Made by a program: the position numbers and the translations under genes. Below are positions 1 through 7,909 of a stretch of DNA of 14,352 nt, in pieces. Positions within the stretch are counted from its first letter, which is position 1; every line of letters begins with the position of its first letter. Under the pieces are notes generated by a model. It saw only the letters and a list, made by a program, of their open reading frames with translations, did not search any database and had not been told where the DNA came from. The stretch comes from Firmicutes bacterium UBA1422. GTDB lineage: Bacteria > Bacillota > Clostridia > Peptostreptococcales > Anaerovoracaceae. The stretch lies in the NCBI GenBank assembly GCA_002304835.1, contig DBPK01000001.1, forward strand, positions 211,839-226,190, given 5' to 3'.

Positions 1-844
1 TTTTGGAAAATACCGGTTTCTTGCCTGTGTTCATAAGCATGAAACCGCCTGTGCCGTATGTCATTTTACTTTCTCCGGCTCTGAAGCATTTCTGTCCGAA
101 AAGCGCTGCCTGCTGATCCCCTGCTGCACCCGCAATGGGTATCTCGCTTCCGAAGATGTTAGAAGATGTTTTTCCATAGACCATGCTGCTTTTTACCGGC
201 TCGGGCAGTATATTAGCGGGTATTTCAAATATATCAAGAAGTTCATTGTCCCATTTCATGGTATTTATATTGAACATCATGGTCCTTGATGCATTGGAAT
301 AATCAGTCACATGGACTTTTCCTCCGGTAAGTTTCCATATGAGCCAGGTTTCCACTGTGCCGAAAAGAAGTTTGCCTTCTTCAGCCTTTTTTCTTGTTCC
401 GTTTACATTTTCAAGTATCCATTTTAGTTTGGTTGCTGAAAAATAAGCATCGGGTAAAAGACCGGTTTTTTCTCTTATTTTATCTGTAAGTCCCAGGGCT
501 TTCAGTTCATCGCAGTACTCCGCAGTCCTTCGGCACTGCCATACAATGGCATTGTAAACAGGTATTCCGGTGTCTTTATCCCATACGATGGCGGTCTCTC
601 TTTGATTGGTTATTCCTATGGAAACTATGTTTTCGTGGGTGGCGTTTATCTTTGCCATTGCCTCCTGAGCCACCGAAAGCTGAGAAGACCATATTTCCAT
701 GGCATCATGTTCCACCCATCCGCCCTTTGGATATATCTGACGGAATTCTTTCTGGGCAAGACTTTTGATCCGGCCTTTTCTGTCATAAATAATACACCTG
801 GAGCTGGTCGTTCCCTGATCAAGGGCCATAATATATTTTTCCAT
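1..844 (-). CDS. glpK: Glycerol kinase, N-terminal 281 residues (3' end outside window)
   Basis: ATP-dependent phosphorylation of glycerol to sn-glycerol 3-phosphate in the cytoplasm; FGGY sugar-kinase family. The ATG at 844 begins MEKYIMALDQGTTSSR, the phosphate-binding loop of FGGY kinases. Further hallmarks are NQRET (residues 80-84) with the glycerol-binding Arg-Glu pair, VWQCRRT (101-107), Tyr134, and GDQQAALFGQ (242-251) with the catalytic Asp243, followed by YGTGGF at the ATP site. The numbering runs one or two residues short of the E. coli enzyme. Family members are about 500 residues, so roughly 215 are missing off the left edge. An AAGGAGA ribosome binding site precedes the start. 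The gene lies 90 bases downstream of hemW on the same strand, and a short CCGGT/ACCGG stem (861-875) sits just before the ribosome binding site. I see no clear promoter in the gap, so it may be read through from hemW or have its own weak promoter. No transporter or glpF is visible. Confidence 0.97.
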   Translation of the reverse strand, partial: MEKYIMALDQGTTSSRCIIYDRKGRIKSLAQKEFRQIYPKGGWVEHDAMEIWSSQLSVAQEAMAKINATHENIVSIGITNQRETAIVWDKDTGIPVYNAIVWQCRRTAEYCDELKALGLTDKIREKTGLLPDAYFSATKLKWILENVNGTRKKAEEGKLLFGTVETWLIWKLTGGKVHVTDYSNASRTMMFNINTMKWDNELLDIFEIPANILPEPVKSSMVYGKTSSNIFGSEIPIAGAAGDQQAALFGQKCFRAGESKMTYGTGGFMLMNTGKKPVFSK

Positions 845-934
845 GGTTGTTCTCCTTTTCCCGGTTTTGCACCGGATACACTTCAAATGTATGTCTCGTG
901 TATATCTAATGCATATCTCATGCTGAGGTCGATC

Positions 935-2140
935 TTATACAAATTCGCTCATTATATCATTTGAATGATCTATGCCCTTTTCTGTAAGGGCGATACCTGT
1001 GCCGGTGATCTTCAGAAGTCCTTTTTCTCTGTATTTGAATATTATATCTGCTCTTTCTCTGTATGCCCTGAAAAAATCAATCCCGAACTTTTTTGTGAAA
1101 TCGCCGAGATCTATGCCCTTTGTCTTTCTAAGGGCAGTGAAACAGTATACGGCCATACTTTCTTTGATTGTATGGGTATGATAACTTTTAAGATCAATTG
1201 GCAGATATCCTTCTCTTGTAAGTCTAAGGTATGTTTCCATACTTCCGGTGTTTTTGAATCTGCTGCCCGTTATGCTCCCTGCCTTATACCCCATCGACTC
1301 TTTGGAAAGATTGCTTCTTATATATGAAGAGGCACCCAGTCCGGCAGAAAGATATTCGCCTAAGGACCAGTATTTCAGATTGTGCCGGCATTCGGCTCCG
1401 GGCCTTGCCATGTTTGATATCTCATAATGCACATAGCCTTCGTCTTTAAACGCATGAAGAGCTTCATGGTACATTTTTCTGACTATGCTTTCTTCTGTAA
1501 GATCCAGCAGTCCCTTTTTGTAATTTCTGCAGAAGGAAGTTCCTTCCTCAAGTTGCATGCTGTAAAAAGAAATGTGCTCGGGAGCCAGTTTTATAACTTC
1601 GCTGACGGTGTTTTCCCACTGCTTCAAAGTCTGGTCCGGCACTCCGAACATGAGATCAAAATTGATGTTTTCAAAACCGATTTTTCCGGCATTCTCATAC
1701 GCAAGTAAAACATCGTCTTTTTTATGTACTCTCCCGAGACAGGCAAGTATATCGTCATCCATGGACTGGACCCCGATGCTGAGCCTGTTTATGCCGGAAG
1801 ATCTGTATTCTCTGAGCTTTTCCACGGAAAGAGAATTTGGATTCGATTCTATTGTGATTTCAGCGTCTTCTGTAATATCAAAGCTTTTGTATATTATCTC
1901 CGTTATCTTTCTTATTTGTTCCGCTGAAGCAAATGAGGGAGTTCCTCCACCGATAAAAACAGTGTCTACAATATAACTGCCGGCATATTCTTTGCCGCAA
2001 AGCCTTATTTCATAACAAAGAGCATCAATATAATCATTCTTTTTGTGATCATCAAGGTCATCAAAAGAAAGAAAACCGCAATATCTGCATTTTTTCTCGC
2101 AAAAAGGTATGTGGATATAAAGACCCAGTTTATTTTTCAT
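935..2140 (-). CDS. hemW: HemW-type radical SAM heme chaperone (coproporphyrinogen oxidase-like)
   Basis: Radical-SAM protein of the HemN/HemW family. The cluster motif is C14-x3-C18-x2-C21 in YIHIPFCEKKCRYCGF. The residue after next is Phe rather than the fourth Cys of true HemN (CxxxCxxCxC), which points to HemW, a heme-binding chaperone that delivers heme to target proteins, rather than a coproporphyrinogen dehydrogenase. GGGTPS, IGVQSMDDDIL and FDLMFGVPDQT are SAM-binding and barrel motifs of the family. The C-terminal third carries the usual HemN_C-like winged domain. Length is 401 residues, close to the usual 375-400. I chose the ATG at 2140; a TTG 45 bases upstream would overlap the preceding gene by 56 bases and adds a non-homologous basic tail. 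With this start it overlaps the zinc-ribbon gene by 11 bases, indicating translational coupling. In many Firmicutes hemW follows lepA and precedes hrcA-grpE-dnaK; here glpK follows instead. Confidence 0.93.
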   Translation of the reverse strand: MKNKLGLYIHIPFCEKKCRYCGFLSFDDLDDHKKNDYIDALCYEIRLCGKEYAGSYIVDTVFIGGGTPSFASAEQIRKITEIIYKSFDITEDAEITIESNPNSLSVEKLREYRSSGINRLSIGVQSMDDDILACLGRVHKKDDVLLAYENAGKIGFENINFDLMFGVPDQTLKQWENTVSEVIKLAPEHISFYSMQLEEGTSFCRNYKKGLLDLTEESIVRKMYHEALHAFKDEGYVHYEISNMARPGAECRHNLKYWSLGEYLSAGLGASSYIRSNLSKESMGYKAGSITGSRFKNTGSMETYLRLTREGYLPIDLKSYHTHTIKESMAVYCFTALRKTKGIDLGDFTKKFGIDFFRAYRERADIIFKYREKGLLKITGTGIALTEKGIDHSNDIMSEFV

Positions 2141-2387
2141 TCTTTTCTGTTTCTTTTGCTTCCCTCTCGGCCCGGTCTGCTTCAAGCTGTCTTTCTACCA
2201 TGCTGTCCCAGCTGAATCCGCATTCATCGCACCTGTAAAAAACTCCGCTTTGGAAGCTTTTATGAGATATCTCTGCGGTTCCGGCCATTATTTGTTCTTT
2301 TATCTCGGGCATTGAGGCAACCAGAGTGGATACTTGTTTGATTATTTTTGTTGATCCGCATTTGAAGCATTTTCTTTCTTTTACCAT
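2130..2387 (-). CDS. Small zinc-ribbon protein, function unknown
   Basis: 85-residue protein with two CxxC knuckles, C7-x2-C10 near the N-terminus (CFKCGS) and C53-x2-C56 (YRCDECGFSW), separated by about 40 residues. Together they should bind one zinc ion as a zinc ribbon. The last 25 residues are highly charged (Glu/Lys/Arg) and probably helical or disordered. The ATG at 2387 is preceded by AAAGGAGT, a good ribosome binding site. The gene is 11 bases downstream of lepA and overlaps hemW by 11 bases, so it is inside the lepA-hemW transcript. That placement suggests a housekeeping role linked to translation or heme/iron handling, but this is inference from position only. I do not recognise a named family. 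Confidence 0.8.
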   Translation of the reverse strand: MVKERKCFKCGSTKIIKQVSTLVASMPEIKEQIMAGTAEISHKSFQSGVFYRCDECGFSWDSMVERQLEADRAEREAKETEKNEK

Positions 2388-2398
2388 TTCAGACTCCT

Positions 2399-4210
2399 TT
2401 ATTTATTATCATCATATTTAAGCACTGCGGTAAAAGCTTCCTGGGGCACTTCGACTTTGCCGAACTGTCTCATACGTTTTTTACCTTCTTTTTGTTTTTC
2501 GAGAAGCTTTTTCTTTCTTGAAATATCACCGCCGTAGCATTTTGCAGTAACGTCTTTTCTGTAGGCCCTCACCGTTTCCCGGGCTATGACCTTCTGTCCT
2601 ATGGATGCCTGTACAGGGACTTCGAACTGGTGCATTGGTATTACTTCTTTGAGTTTTTCGCAAACGAAGCGTCCCCTGGCATAGGCTTTGGACTCATGTA
2701 CGATCATAGAAAAAGCATCGATGAGTTCTTTGTTGAGCAGAATGTCCATTTTGACAAGATTTGATTTTTCGTATCTTACAAATTCATAATCCAGGGAACC
2801 ATAGCCTCTGGTCCTTGATTTTAGAGCATCGAAGAAATCGTATATCACCTCATTCAGAGGCATTTCATAATGCAACTGAACTCTTTTGGGTGTGATATAT
2901 TCCATGTGGAGCATACGGCCTCTTCTATCCTGACATATTTCCATTATTGCCCCCACGTATTCATTGGGTATCATTATGTCCGCCTTTACTATGGGTTCTT
3001 CTATATGGTCTATGGAAAGCGGATCGGGAAGATTGGTCGGGTTCTGTATCATAAGTTCTTTGCCTTCGTTTGTGAGAACTTTGTATATTACGCTGGGAGA
3101 AGTGGTGATAACTCCCAGGGAAAATTCTCTTTCAAGCCTTTCGACTATTATTTCCATATGCAGAAGGCCCAGAAATCCGCATCTGAAACCGAATCCCAAT
3201 GCGGCGGAAGTTTCGGGCTCGAAGTCCAGGGCCGCATCATTGACCTGTAGTTTTTCGAGGGCATCTTTCACATTTTCGTATTTCTCTCCTTCTGCCGGAT
3301 ATATGCCGCAGTATACCATTGGCTGGACTTTTTTGTATCCGGGAAGCGCTTTGTCTGCCGGACGGTCATTTTGAGTGATGGTGTCTCCGACTCTGGCATC
3401 GGCCACCTGCTTGATGCTGGCGCAAATATAGCCAACTTCCCCGGCTTTTAGGTCTTTTGAGGGAATCGGTCCCGGAGAAAATGTACCCACCTCTGTGACT
3501 TCGTGCTTTTTCCCGGTATTCATAAATCTTATTATGTCACCTTCTTTGACTGTGCCATTGAATATCCTGGTGTATATGACAACTCCCAGGTAATTGTCAT
3601 AGTAAGAATCGAAAATAAGAGCTTCCAGGGGAGCCTTCTCCTTCCCTTGGGGAGCCGGTATCCTTTTCACTATTTCTTCCAGCAGTTCATCTATTCCAAT
3701 ACCTTCTTTAGCAGAAATAAGCGGCGCATCTGCCGCTTCCAGTCCTATAACTTCTTCTATTTCGGCTTTCACTGCATCCGGGGAACTGCTGGGAAGATCT
3801 ATTTTGTTCAAGACCGGCAGTATCTCCAGATCTTCATCCATGGCAAGATAAACATTTGCCAGGGTCTGGGCCTCTACTCCCTGGGTGGCATCCACCACAA
3901 GAACTGCACCTTCACAGGCTGCAAGACTTCTGGAAACCTCATAATTGAAGTCTACATGGCCCGGAGTGTCGATAAGGTTCAGTATGTACTCATGGCCGTC
4001 TGAAGCTTTGAAAAGAAGCCTGGTGGTCTGTAGCTTGATGGTGATCCCTCTTTCTCTTTCCAGGTCCATTTTATCAAGATACTGTTCCTTCATGTCCCTT
4101 TTGGAGACAAGTCCGGTCTTCTCCAGTATCCTGTCTGCAAGAGTGGATTTACCGTGATCTATATGAGCGATAATGCTGAAATTTCTTATGTATTCCCTGT
4201 AACTTCCCAT
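2399..4210 (-). CDS. lepA: Elongation factor 4 (LepA), back-translocating ribosomal GTPase
   Basis: Translational GTPase that binds ribosomes and is thought to remodel stalled or mistranslocated complexes. The G1 loop AHIDHGKST (residues 15-23), G3 DTPGH (81-85) and G4 NKID (135-138) are intact. The C-terminal half contains LepA-specific stretches such as GFRCGFLGLLHMEI and the terminal lysine-rich block ending RMRQFGKVEVPQEAF. Start choice: an ATG at 4234 (611 residues) is possible, but the predicted promoter -10 box at 4250-4255 would put the transcript start near 4243, leaving almost no leader and no ribosome binding site. The tandem ATGs at 4213 and 4210 follow GTGAGG (4216-4221), so 4210 is preferred, giving 603 residues, close to the E. 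coli protein. lepA is the first gene of a leftward operon with the zinc-ribbon gene and hemW, and is divergent from rpsT. Confidence 0.95.
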   Translation of the reverse strand: MGSYREYIRNFSIIAHIDHGKSTLADRILEKTGLVSKRDMKEQYLDKMDLERERGITIKLQTTRLLFKASDGHEYILNLIDTPGHVDFNYEVSRSLAACEGAVLVVDATQGVEAQTLANVYLAMDEDLEILPVLNKIDLPSSSPDAVKAEIEEVIGLEAADAPLISAKEGIGIDELLEEIVKRIPAPQGKEKAPLEALIFDSYYDNYLGVVIYTRIFNGTVKEGDIIRFMNTGKKHEVTEVGTFSPGPIPSKDLKAGEVGYICASIKQVADARVGDTITQNDRPADKALPGYKKVQPMVYCGIYPAEGEKYENVKDALEKLQVNDAALDFEPETSAALGFGFRCGFLGLLHMEIIVERLEREFSLGVITTSPSVIYKVLTNEGKELMIQNPTNLPDPLSIDHIEEPIVKADIMIPNEYVGAIMEICQDRRGRMLHMEYITPKRVQLHYEMPLNEVIYDFFDALKSRTRGYGSLDYEFVRYEKSNLVKMDILLNKELIDAFSMIVHESKAYARGRFVCEKLKEVIPMHQFEVPVQASIGQKVIARETVRAYRKDVTAKCYGGDISRKKKLLEKQKEGKKRMRQFGKVEVPQEAFTAVLKYDDNK

Positions 4211-4245
4211 CATGTCCTCACTTATATTCCGCATTAGATATCAAA

Positions 4246-4267
4246 GAGTATTTTACTTTAAATACTC
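4246..4267. promoter_or_regulatory. Dyad symmetry over the lepA -10 region, possible operator
   Basis: GAGTATTT (4246-4253) and AAATACTC (4260-4267) are perfect inverted repeats 6 bases apart. The symmetry extends outward (4242-4271) with one mismatch. It covers the -10 box and part of the spacer of the lepA promoter and ends beside the -35 box of the rpsT promoter. A protein bound here could control both. In RNA it would sit at or before the transcript start, so a DNA-binding role is more likely than an RNA hairpin. No regulator is identified. Confidence 0.4.
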
Positions 4268-4278
4268 CTTGATTTCAA
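4250..4278 (-). promoter_or_regulatory. Sigma70-type promoter of the lepA operon
   Basis: On the minus strand, TTGAAA (4273-4278) and TAAAAT (4250-4255) are separated by exactly 17 bases, a near-consensus housekeeping promoter. The predicted start of transcription is near 4243. Its -35 box overlaps the -35 box of the rpsT promoter by two bases. This placement argues for a downstream lepA start (4210 or 4213). Confidence 0.7.
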
Positions 4279-4297
4279 CACGTAAATCGGATATACT
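4269..4297 (+). promoter_or_regulatory. Sigma70-type promoter of rpsT
   Basis: TTGATT (4269-4274) and TATACT (4292-4297) are 17 bases apart on the plus strand. Transcription would start near 4304, leaving a leader of about 50 bases before rpsT. The -35 box overlaps that of the divergent lepA promoter, so the two promoters probably compete or are co-regulated. Confidence 0.7.
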
Positions 4298-4353
4298 GAA
4301 GTCTGCTAGTTTTGCTGAAAGAATAAAAATATAAGAAGTGGGGTGAATTTCCA

Positions 4354-4626
4354 ATGGCAAACATCAAATCAGCTAAAAAAAGAATCAAAGTCATCGAAAA
4401 AAAGACAGCTAAGAACAGACGTATAAAGGCACATATCAAAGCGATCCTAAAGAGCTTTGATGCTGCTCTTTCAGAAGGCGACCTGGAATCTGCAAAAGAA
4501 CAACTGGCCATGGCAGAAAAGAAACTTATGCAGGCTGTCGCAAAGGGCACTGTACACAAGAACAATGCGTCAAGAAAAGTTGCAAGACTGACAAAAAGAT
4601 TCAACAAAGCACAAAAAGAAGCATAA
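4354..4626 (+). CDS. rpsT: 30S ribosomal protein S20
   Basis: Primary-binding small-subunit protein that contacts 16S rRNA at the base of the body. The 90-residue, very basic, helical sequence begins MANIKSAKKRIKVIEKKTAKN, and the family core is plain (RRIKAHIK, HKNNASRKVARLTKRFN). Length matches bacterial S20 (85-90). A purine-rich GGGGTGA (4340-4346) lies 7 bases before the ATG and acts as the ribosome binding site. The gene is monocistronic: its own promoter is at 4269-4297 and a terminator follows at 4687-4718. Divergent pairing of rpsT and lepA is common in Firmicutes. A 60-base untranslated tail with a small GCGCAT/ATGCGC stem (4646-4664) lies between the stop and the terminator. Confidence 0.98.
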   Translation: MANIKSAKKRIKVIEKKTAKNRRIKAHIKAILKSFDAALSEGDLESAKEQLAMAEKKLMQAVAKGTVHKNNASRKVARLTKRFNKAQKEA

Positions 4627-4686
4627 AACTCATCCGTCCCCACCGGCGCATAAGTTAAATGCGCAAAAAAAGATAACAAAGATAAC

Positions 4687-4718
4687 AAAAAAGACGGAAG
4701 TGTCTCCCGTCTTTTTTT
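4687..4718. terminator. Bidirectional intrinsic terminator (rpsT / YngK-like gene)
   Basis: An 11-bp perfect stem (4687-4697 with 4707-4717) built on GACGG/CCGTC has a 9-base loop and a run of seven T on the plus strand; the left arm starts with six A, giving a T run on the minus strand too. It sits between the convergent rpsT and the gene ending at 4743, so it can stop both. Confidence 0.9.
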
Positions 4719-4742
4719 ATTGTTCTGTTCACCATTTCGGTT

Positions 4743-6101
4743 CTATTTCACCTTGACTTTGAACTTGGCTGTCCGGCCCTTGTTTTTGGTTTTTACTGTT
4801 ATTGTGGCTTTGCCTTTTTTTATGCCTTTTACAGTGCCCTTGGATGTTACGGTGGCCACTTTCTTGTTGGATGATTTGAATGTGACCGACTTGGGGTTTG
4901 TGTCAGAAGGATTCCAGATGACACCGATCTTGTATTTCTTGCCTCTTTTGATGGTTTTTGATTTCGATTTCAGTTTTATGGACTTGGGATATACGGGCTT
5001 GACAAGGCCCTTAACTTTATAAAGCTCTTTTGCCTTTGAACCGCTTCTGTAAAAATCGCTGGCCGCATAAAGGGAATAGCCGTTCATTTTGTATTTGCGC
5101 ATAAGCTTTATCTGGGTCCTTATGTTGGTCACCCTTTTGCTCCAGCCCTTGTCATCTGAGTAAGTGGCTCCGGAACGATAAAGAGCAAGGCCTATATACA
5201 TTTTTACACTGTTCTTGCGAAGATCTTTCCATTGTTTGATGGTCCTTGTGAAAAGCGGAGTCTTGCCGGAAGATCCCCAGTTATCGGTCCAGTAGATCTG
5301 AGGGATAATATAATCTATATAACCTGTTTTCGAAAGCCATGTATCGATATCGGCTCCTGCCCCACGGCAGTTACCCAGATTACCCTGGGGGCTTATACCG
5401 AACAATGCTCCCGGGCGGGTCTGTTTTACAGTGGTATATACGGCAGTGACCATTTTATTTATGTATGCTTTCTTTTTGGAAGAAGTAATGCTTATTTTAT
5501 ATGCGGTGTCGTTGGTATATCCAACCATCTTGTATTTGCTTCCGTGGTAAAAATAATCATCAAAATGTATTCCGTCCACACCGTAGGACAACACTTCCCT
5601 GACCGCCGTCTTTATTCTTTCGGTGGTGGATGTCTGGGCGGGATCATAATAGATCTTGCTGCTCACCCGGTAGGGATTCATCCAGGCATGAACGCTTACC
5701 CTCTGTTTTCTGCATTCTTCCACAAAAACTTTCAGTGGGTCGTAACCAAGTTTATCAAAGGCCTTGCGGGAAGTGCTATAATCCCCCGCTCTTGACATGA
5801 GAGATTTTGATGCCTTGAATTTATCACTTTTCCATACGGCATCATCAAAAGACCTTACATGAAAATAAACGGTGTTGCAGCCGTGATATTTTATCTTTTT
5901 CAGAAATGCGGCCAGATTTGCCCTGTATTTGCTCTCGCTTTTGTCTCTTAGGCCCACCTTGTAATAATCCACATAGGCGAGCCAGACAGCCCGTACCTCG
6001 GATGCGGCCTTGGCATCTTCTTTTATGAATGCTTCTGCAGTTATGGCGCCCGTTAGAGCCAGACAAATACAAATCAGTACAGAAAGTATTCTTTTTTTCA
6101 T
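4743..6101 (-). CDS. Secreted glycosyl-hydrolase-like protein (YngK/GHL10, DUF187) with Big_2 domain
   Basis: 452 residues. Residues 1-24 form a signal peptide (basic MKKR, hydrophobic core, AEA before the likely cut). Residues 35-365 match the glycosyl hydrolase-like 10 (YngK/DUF187) TIM-barrel family: RAVWLAYVDY at the start, MNPYRVS (141-147), the acidic active-site-like VDGIHFDDYFY (175-185), ISPQGN (236-241) and IPQIYWTD (266-273). Residues 373-452 are a bacterial Ig-like Big_2 domain (SSNKKVATVTSKGTVKGIKKG), very lysine-rich, probably for cell-wall or carbohydrate contact. No sortase signal is seen. Substrate is not established; cell-envelope or complex glycans are plausible. AAGGGG precedes the ATG. 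It begins 14 bases after the acyl-CoA synthetase gene and is probably co-transcribed with it. Confidence 0.88.
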   Translation of the reverse strand: MKKRILSVLICICLALTGAITAEAFIKEDAKAASEVRAVWLAYVDYYKVGLRDKSESKYRANLAAFLKKIKYHGCNTVYFHVRSFDDAVWKSDKFKASKSLMSRAGDYSTSRKAFDKLGYDPLKVFVEECRKQRVSVHAWMNPYRVSSKIYYDPAQTSTTERIKTAVREVLSYGVDGIHFDDYFYHGSKYKMVGYTNDTAYKISITSSKKKAYINKMVTAVYTTVKQTRPGALFGISPQGNLGNCRGAGADIDTWLSKTGYIDYIIPQIYWTDNWGSSGKTPLFTRTIKQWKDLRKNSVKMYIGLALYRSGATYSDDKGWSKRVTNIRTQIKLMRKYKMNGYSLYAASDFYRSGSKAKELYKVKGLVKPVYPKSIKLKSKSKTIKRGKKYKIGVIWNPSDTNPKSVTFKSSNKKVATVTSKGTVKGIKKGKATITVKTKNKGRTAKFKVKVK

Positions 6102-6115
6102 GATTTTCCCCTTTT

Positions 6116-7825
6116 TTATATGTTGGCCTGTCTTTTTATTTTTTTGGTGGTGGTTCTTATGAAGTCTTCTTCTCTGATCATTATATCTCTTATTTTCTTG
6201 TAAATGGGTATTTTTTTGTTGACCTCATGTACTTTTTCTTCTATATATTCTCTTATTTTTTCCTTATCATCCGTATCCTTGATGGTCTCTTGGATCACTT
6301 CTTCATCCAACACGAGCTGGGCAGAAATTATGGTGTCCCCTGAAGAAGAAACTTCTTCCCCGTAAACAAGGGCGTCTTTGACTTCCGGTATTTCTTTCAG
6401 CAGCCCTTCCAGCTCTTCCGGATATATATTTTTGCCGGTTTTGGTCACGATGACATTTTTTTTGCGGCCTGTTATATAGAGCCACCCTTCTTCATCGATG
6501 AACCCCAGATCACCCGTATAAAACCAGCCATCTTTTATTACTTCTGCGGTTTTTTCAGGCATATTATAATAACCAAGCATGACATTGTCGCCTTTGTAAA
6601 GGATCTCGCCTATACCTTCTTCGTCGGGATCATCGATTTTCAGTTCTCCTCCCGGGATGACCTTGCCTGTGGAGCCGGCTTTTTTATAGATGTTTTCCCA
6701 TTCCGGTGTACCGGCCACAAGGGGGGCTGTTTCTGTAAGGCCATATCCCTGTACTATCTCTAATCCCAGATCGATAAAACCTCTTAGTGCGGCGGGATCC
6801 AGTGCTGCGGCACCGCAGATCACCATTCTGAATCTGCCGCCGAAGCCGGCATATACGGATTTGAATATGGTCCTTCTTTTGTCGATCCCCAGAGTCATAA
6901 GAGTTTTATTGACATTTACCGCTGCCTTCAGCTTTTTGTCTTTACCTGTTTTGTTTGCCTGTTTCCATATCTTCTCATGCAGGGCCTCCACAATAAGCGG
7001 CACTCCCACAAGAAGGCTGGTTTTTGATTCCTGCATATTCTTCACAACATATTTGAGACCTTCACAGAATGCGATACATCCTCCCTGATAAAGGACTTCC
7101 ATGATGCCCATTGTACATTCGAAAGTATGGTGTATGGGCAATATGGAAAGAGCTGTATCATCTTCCCTTAAGGATACTATTTTACTTGTGTTTTCTATGA
7201 CAAAGGCTATGTTTTTCTGGCTGAGCATGACCCCTTTGGGCATATCTGTGGTCCCCGAAGTAAAAAGTATAGCACACATTTTGGAAGGGTCCGGATCTGC
7301 CTTGTTAAAACTGATATCTCCTGCATTGATGAGCTTTTTACCTTCTTCAATAAGACCAAGTATATGATTGCTTTGGTTTTTTTCGGATTCATCCTCATAA
7401 ACGCTTATGAGAAAATGCTTTTCTATGCCGGACTCTTTGAAACTTTCTCTGTATTCTTCTGTAAAAAAAGCGGCTTTGCATCCCGCGGCATTTAGCAGAT
7501 TCTGTATTTCTTGTCTGCTGAGTTCTTTGTCAAGGGGTACTATGATATTGCCGGTGCATACGCAAGCAAGATATGCTACGACCCACTGATAGCAGTTGGC
7601 GCCTATCAACGCTATCTTTTCTCCGGAAAGACCCATTTCAAGAAGGCTGGTACCAAGAGCTTCCGTGTCTTCCTTTAGTCTGTTATAGCTTACCTCATGG
7701 TAATCCCCGGCTTTTTCTTTTTTTATAAGAAAGGTGTTTTTATCTCCGAATAGCTCCGCTCCCGATAAAAGCAGTTCCTTAAGGGACGCAAGAGGTCTTT
7801 CTTTTGCTGATTTTTCATATTTCAT
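6116..7825 (-). CDS. Long-chain acyl-CoA synthetase / AMP-forming ligase
   Basis: 569-residue adenylate-forming enzyme that activates a fatty acid to acyl-AMP and then acyl-CoA. Motifs: phosphate loop TSGTTDMPKG (189-198; the usual TSGTTGxPKG with Asp for the second Gly), GYGLTET (360-366), and the hinge region GWFYTGDLGFIDEEGWLYITGRKK (from 433). KNIYPEELE follows in the C-terminal domain, and a lysine-rich tail (TTKKIKRQ) supplies the catalytic Lys. The overall pattern is of the FadD/FAA1-like family rather than acetyl-CoA synthetase. The ATG at 7825 is chosen because AAGGGAG lies 7-8 bases before it; an upstream GTG at 7921 would overlap the divergent deoD and adds a non-homologous extension. 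First gene of a two-gene transcript with the secreted YngK-like gene. The exact acyl substrate cannot be read from sequence; incorporation of exogenous fatty acids into lipids is one possible role in an anaerobe. Confidence 0.92.
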   Translation of the reverse strand: MKYEKSAKERPLASLKELLLSGAELFGDKNTFLIKKEKAGDYHEVSYNRLKEDTEALGTSLLEMGLSGEKIALIGANCYQWVVAYLACVCTGNIIVPLDKELSRQEIQNLLNAAGCKAAFFTEEYRESFKESGIEKHFLISVYEDESEKNQSNHILGLIEEGKKLINAGDISFNKADPDPSKMCAILFTSGTTDMPKGVMLSQKNIAFVIENTSKIVSLREDDTALSILPIHHTFECTMGIMEVLYQGGCIAFCEGLKYVVKNMQESKTSLLVGVPLIVEALHEKIWKQANKTGKDKKLKAAVNVNKTLMTLGIDKRRTIFKSVYAGFGGRFRMVICGAAALDPAALRGFIDLGLEIVQGYGLTETAPLVAGTPEWENIYKKAGSTGKVIPGGELKIDDPDEEGIGEILYKGDNVMLGYYNMPEKTAEVIKDGWFYTGDLGFIDEEGWLYITGRKKNVIVTKTGKNIYPEELEGLLKEIPEVKDALVYGEEVSSSGDTIISAQLVLDEEVIQETIKDTDDKEKIREYIEEKVHEVNKKIPIYKKIRDIMIREEDFIRTTTKKIKRQANI

Positions 7826-7839
7826 AACATTCTCCCTTA

Positions 7840-7848
7840 TGATATAAT
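7840..7848 (+). promoter_or_regulatory. Possible extended -10 promoter for deoD
   Basis: TGATATAAT on the plus strand is a full extended -10 element (TG-n-TATAAT). No good -35 box is seen, as expected for extended -10 promoters. Transcription would begin near 7855, about 55 bases before the deoD start. On the opposite strand TATAAT at 7874-7879 with a poor -35 (TTCCTT, 17-base spacer) could serve the acyl-CoA synthetase gene. Confidence 0.45.
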
Positions 7849-7909
7849 ACTGCTGTAGCGGATTTGTTTTTACATTATATAACATATCCAGACAGAAAGG
7901 AACAAAAAA

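Noticed and set aside
861..875. CCGGT/ACCGG hairpin before glpK as a riboswitch or attenuator
   Set aside because: Only five base pairs with no T run or conserved aptamer core; noted only as a small stem.
602..964. 120-codon plus-strand frame across the glpK start and hemW end
   Set aside because: Antisense to glycerol kinase, whose motifs are unmistakable on the other strand.
2141..2185. TTG start extending hemW upstream by 15 residues
   Set aside because: It would overlap the preceding gene by 56 bases and adds a basic tail that the family lacks; the ATG at 2140 gives the usual N-terminus.
4646..4664. GCGCAT/ATGCGC stem after rpsT as the terminator
   Set aside because: Six base pairs followed by A rather than T on the rpsT strand; the stronger hairpin at 4687-4718 fits better.
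4275..4688. 137-codon open frame antisense to rpsT
   Set aside because: It is the mirror of the lysine-rich S20 gene (Phe/Ser/Ala-rich translation), overlaps both promoters and has no homologue-like features.
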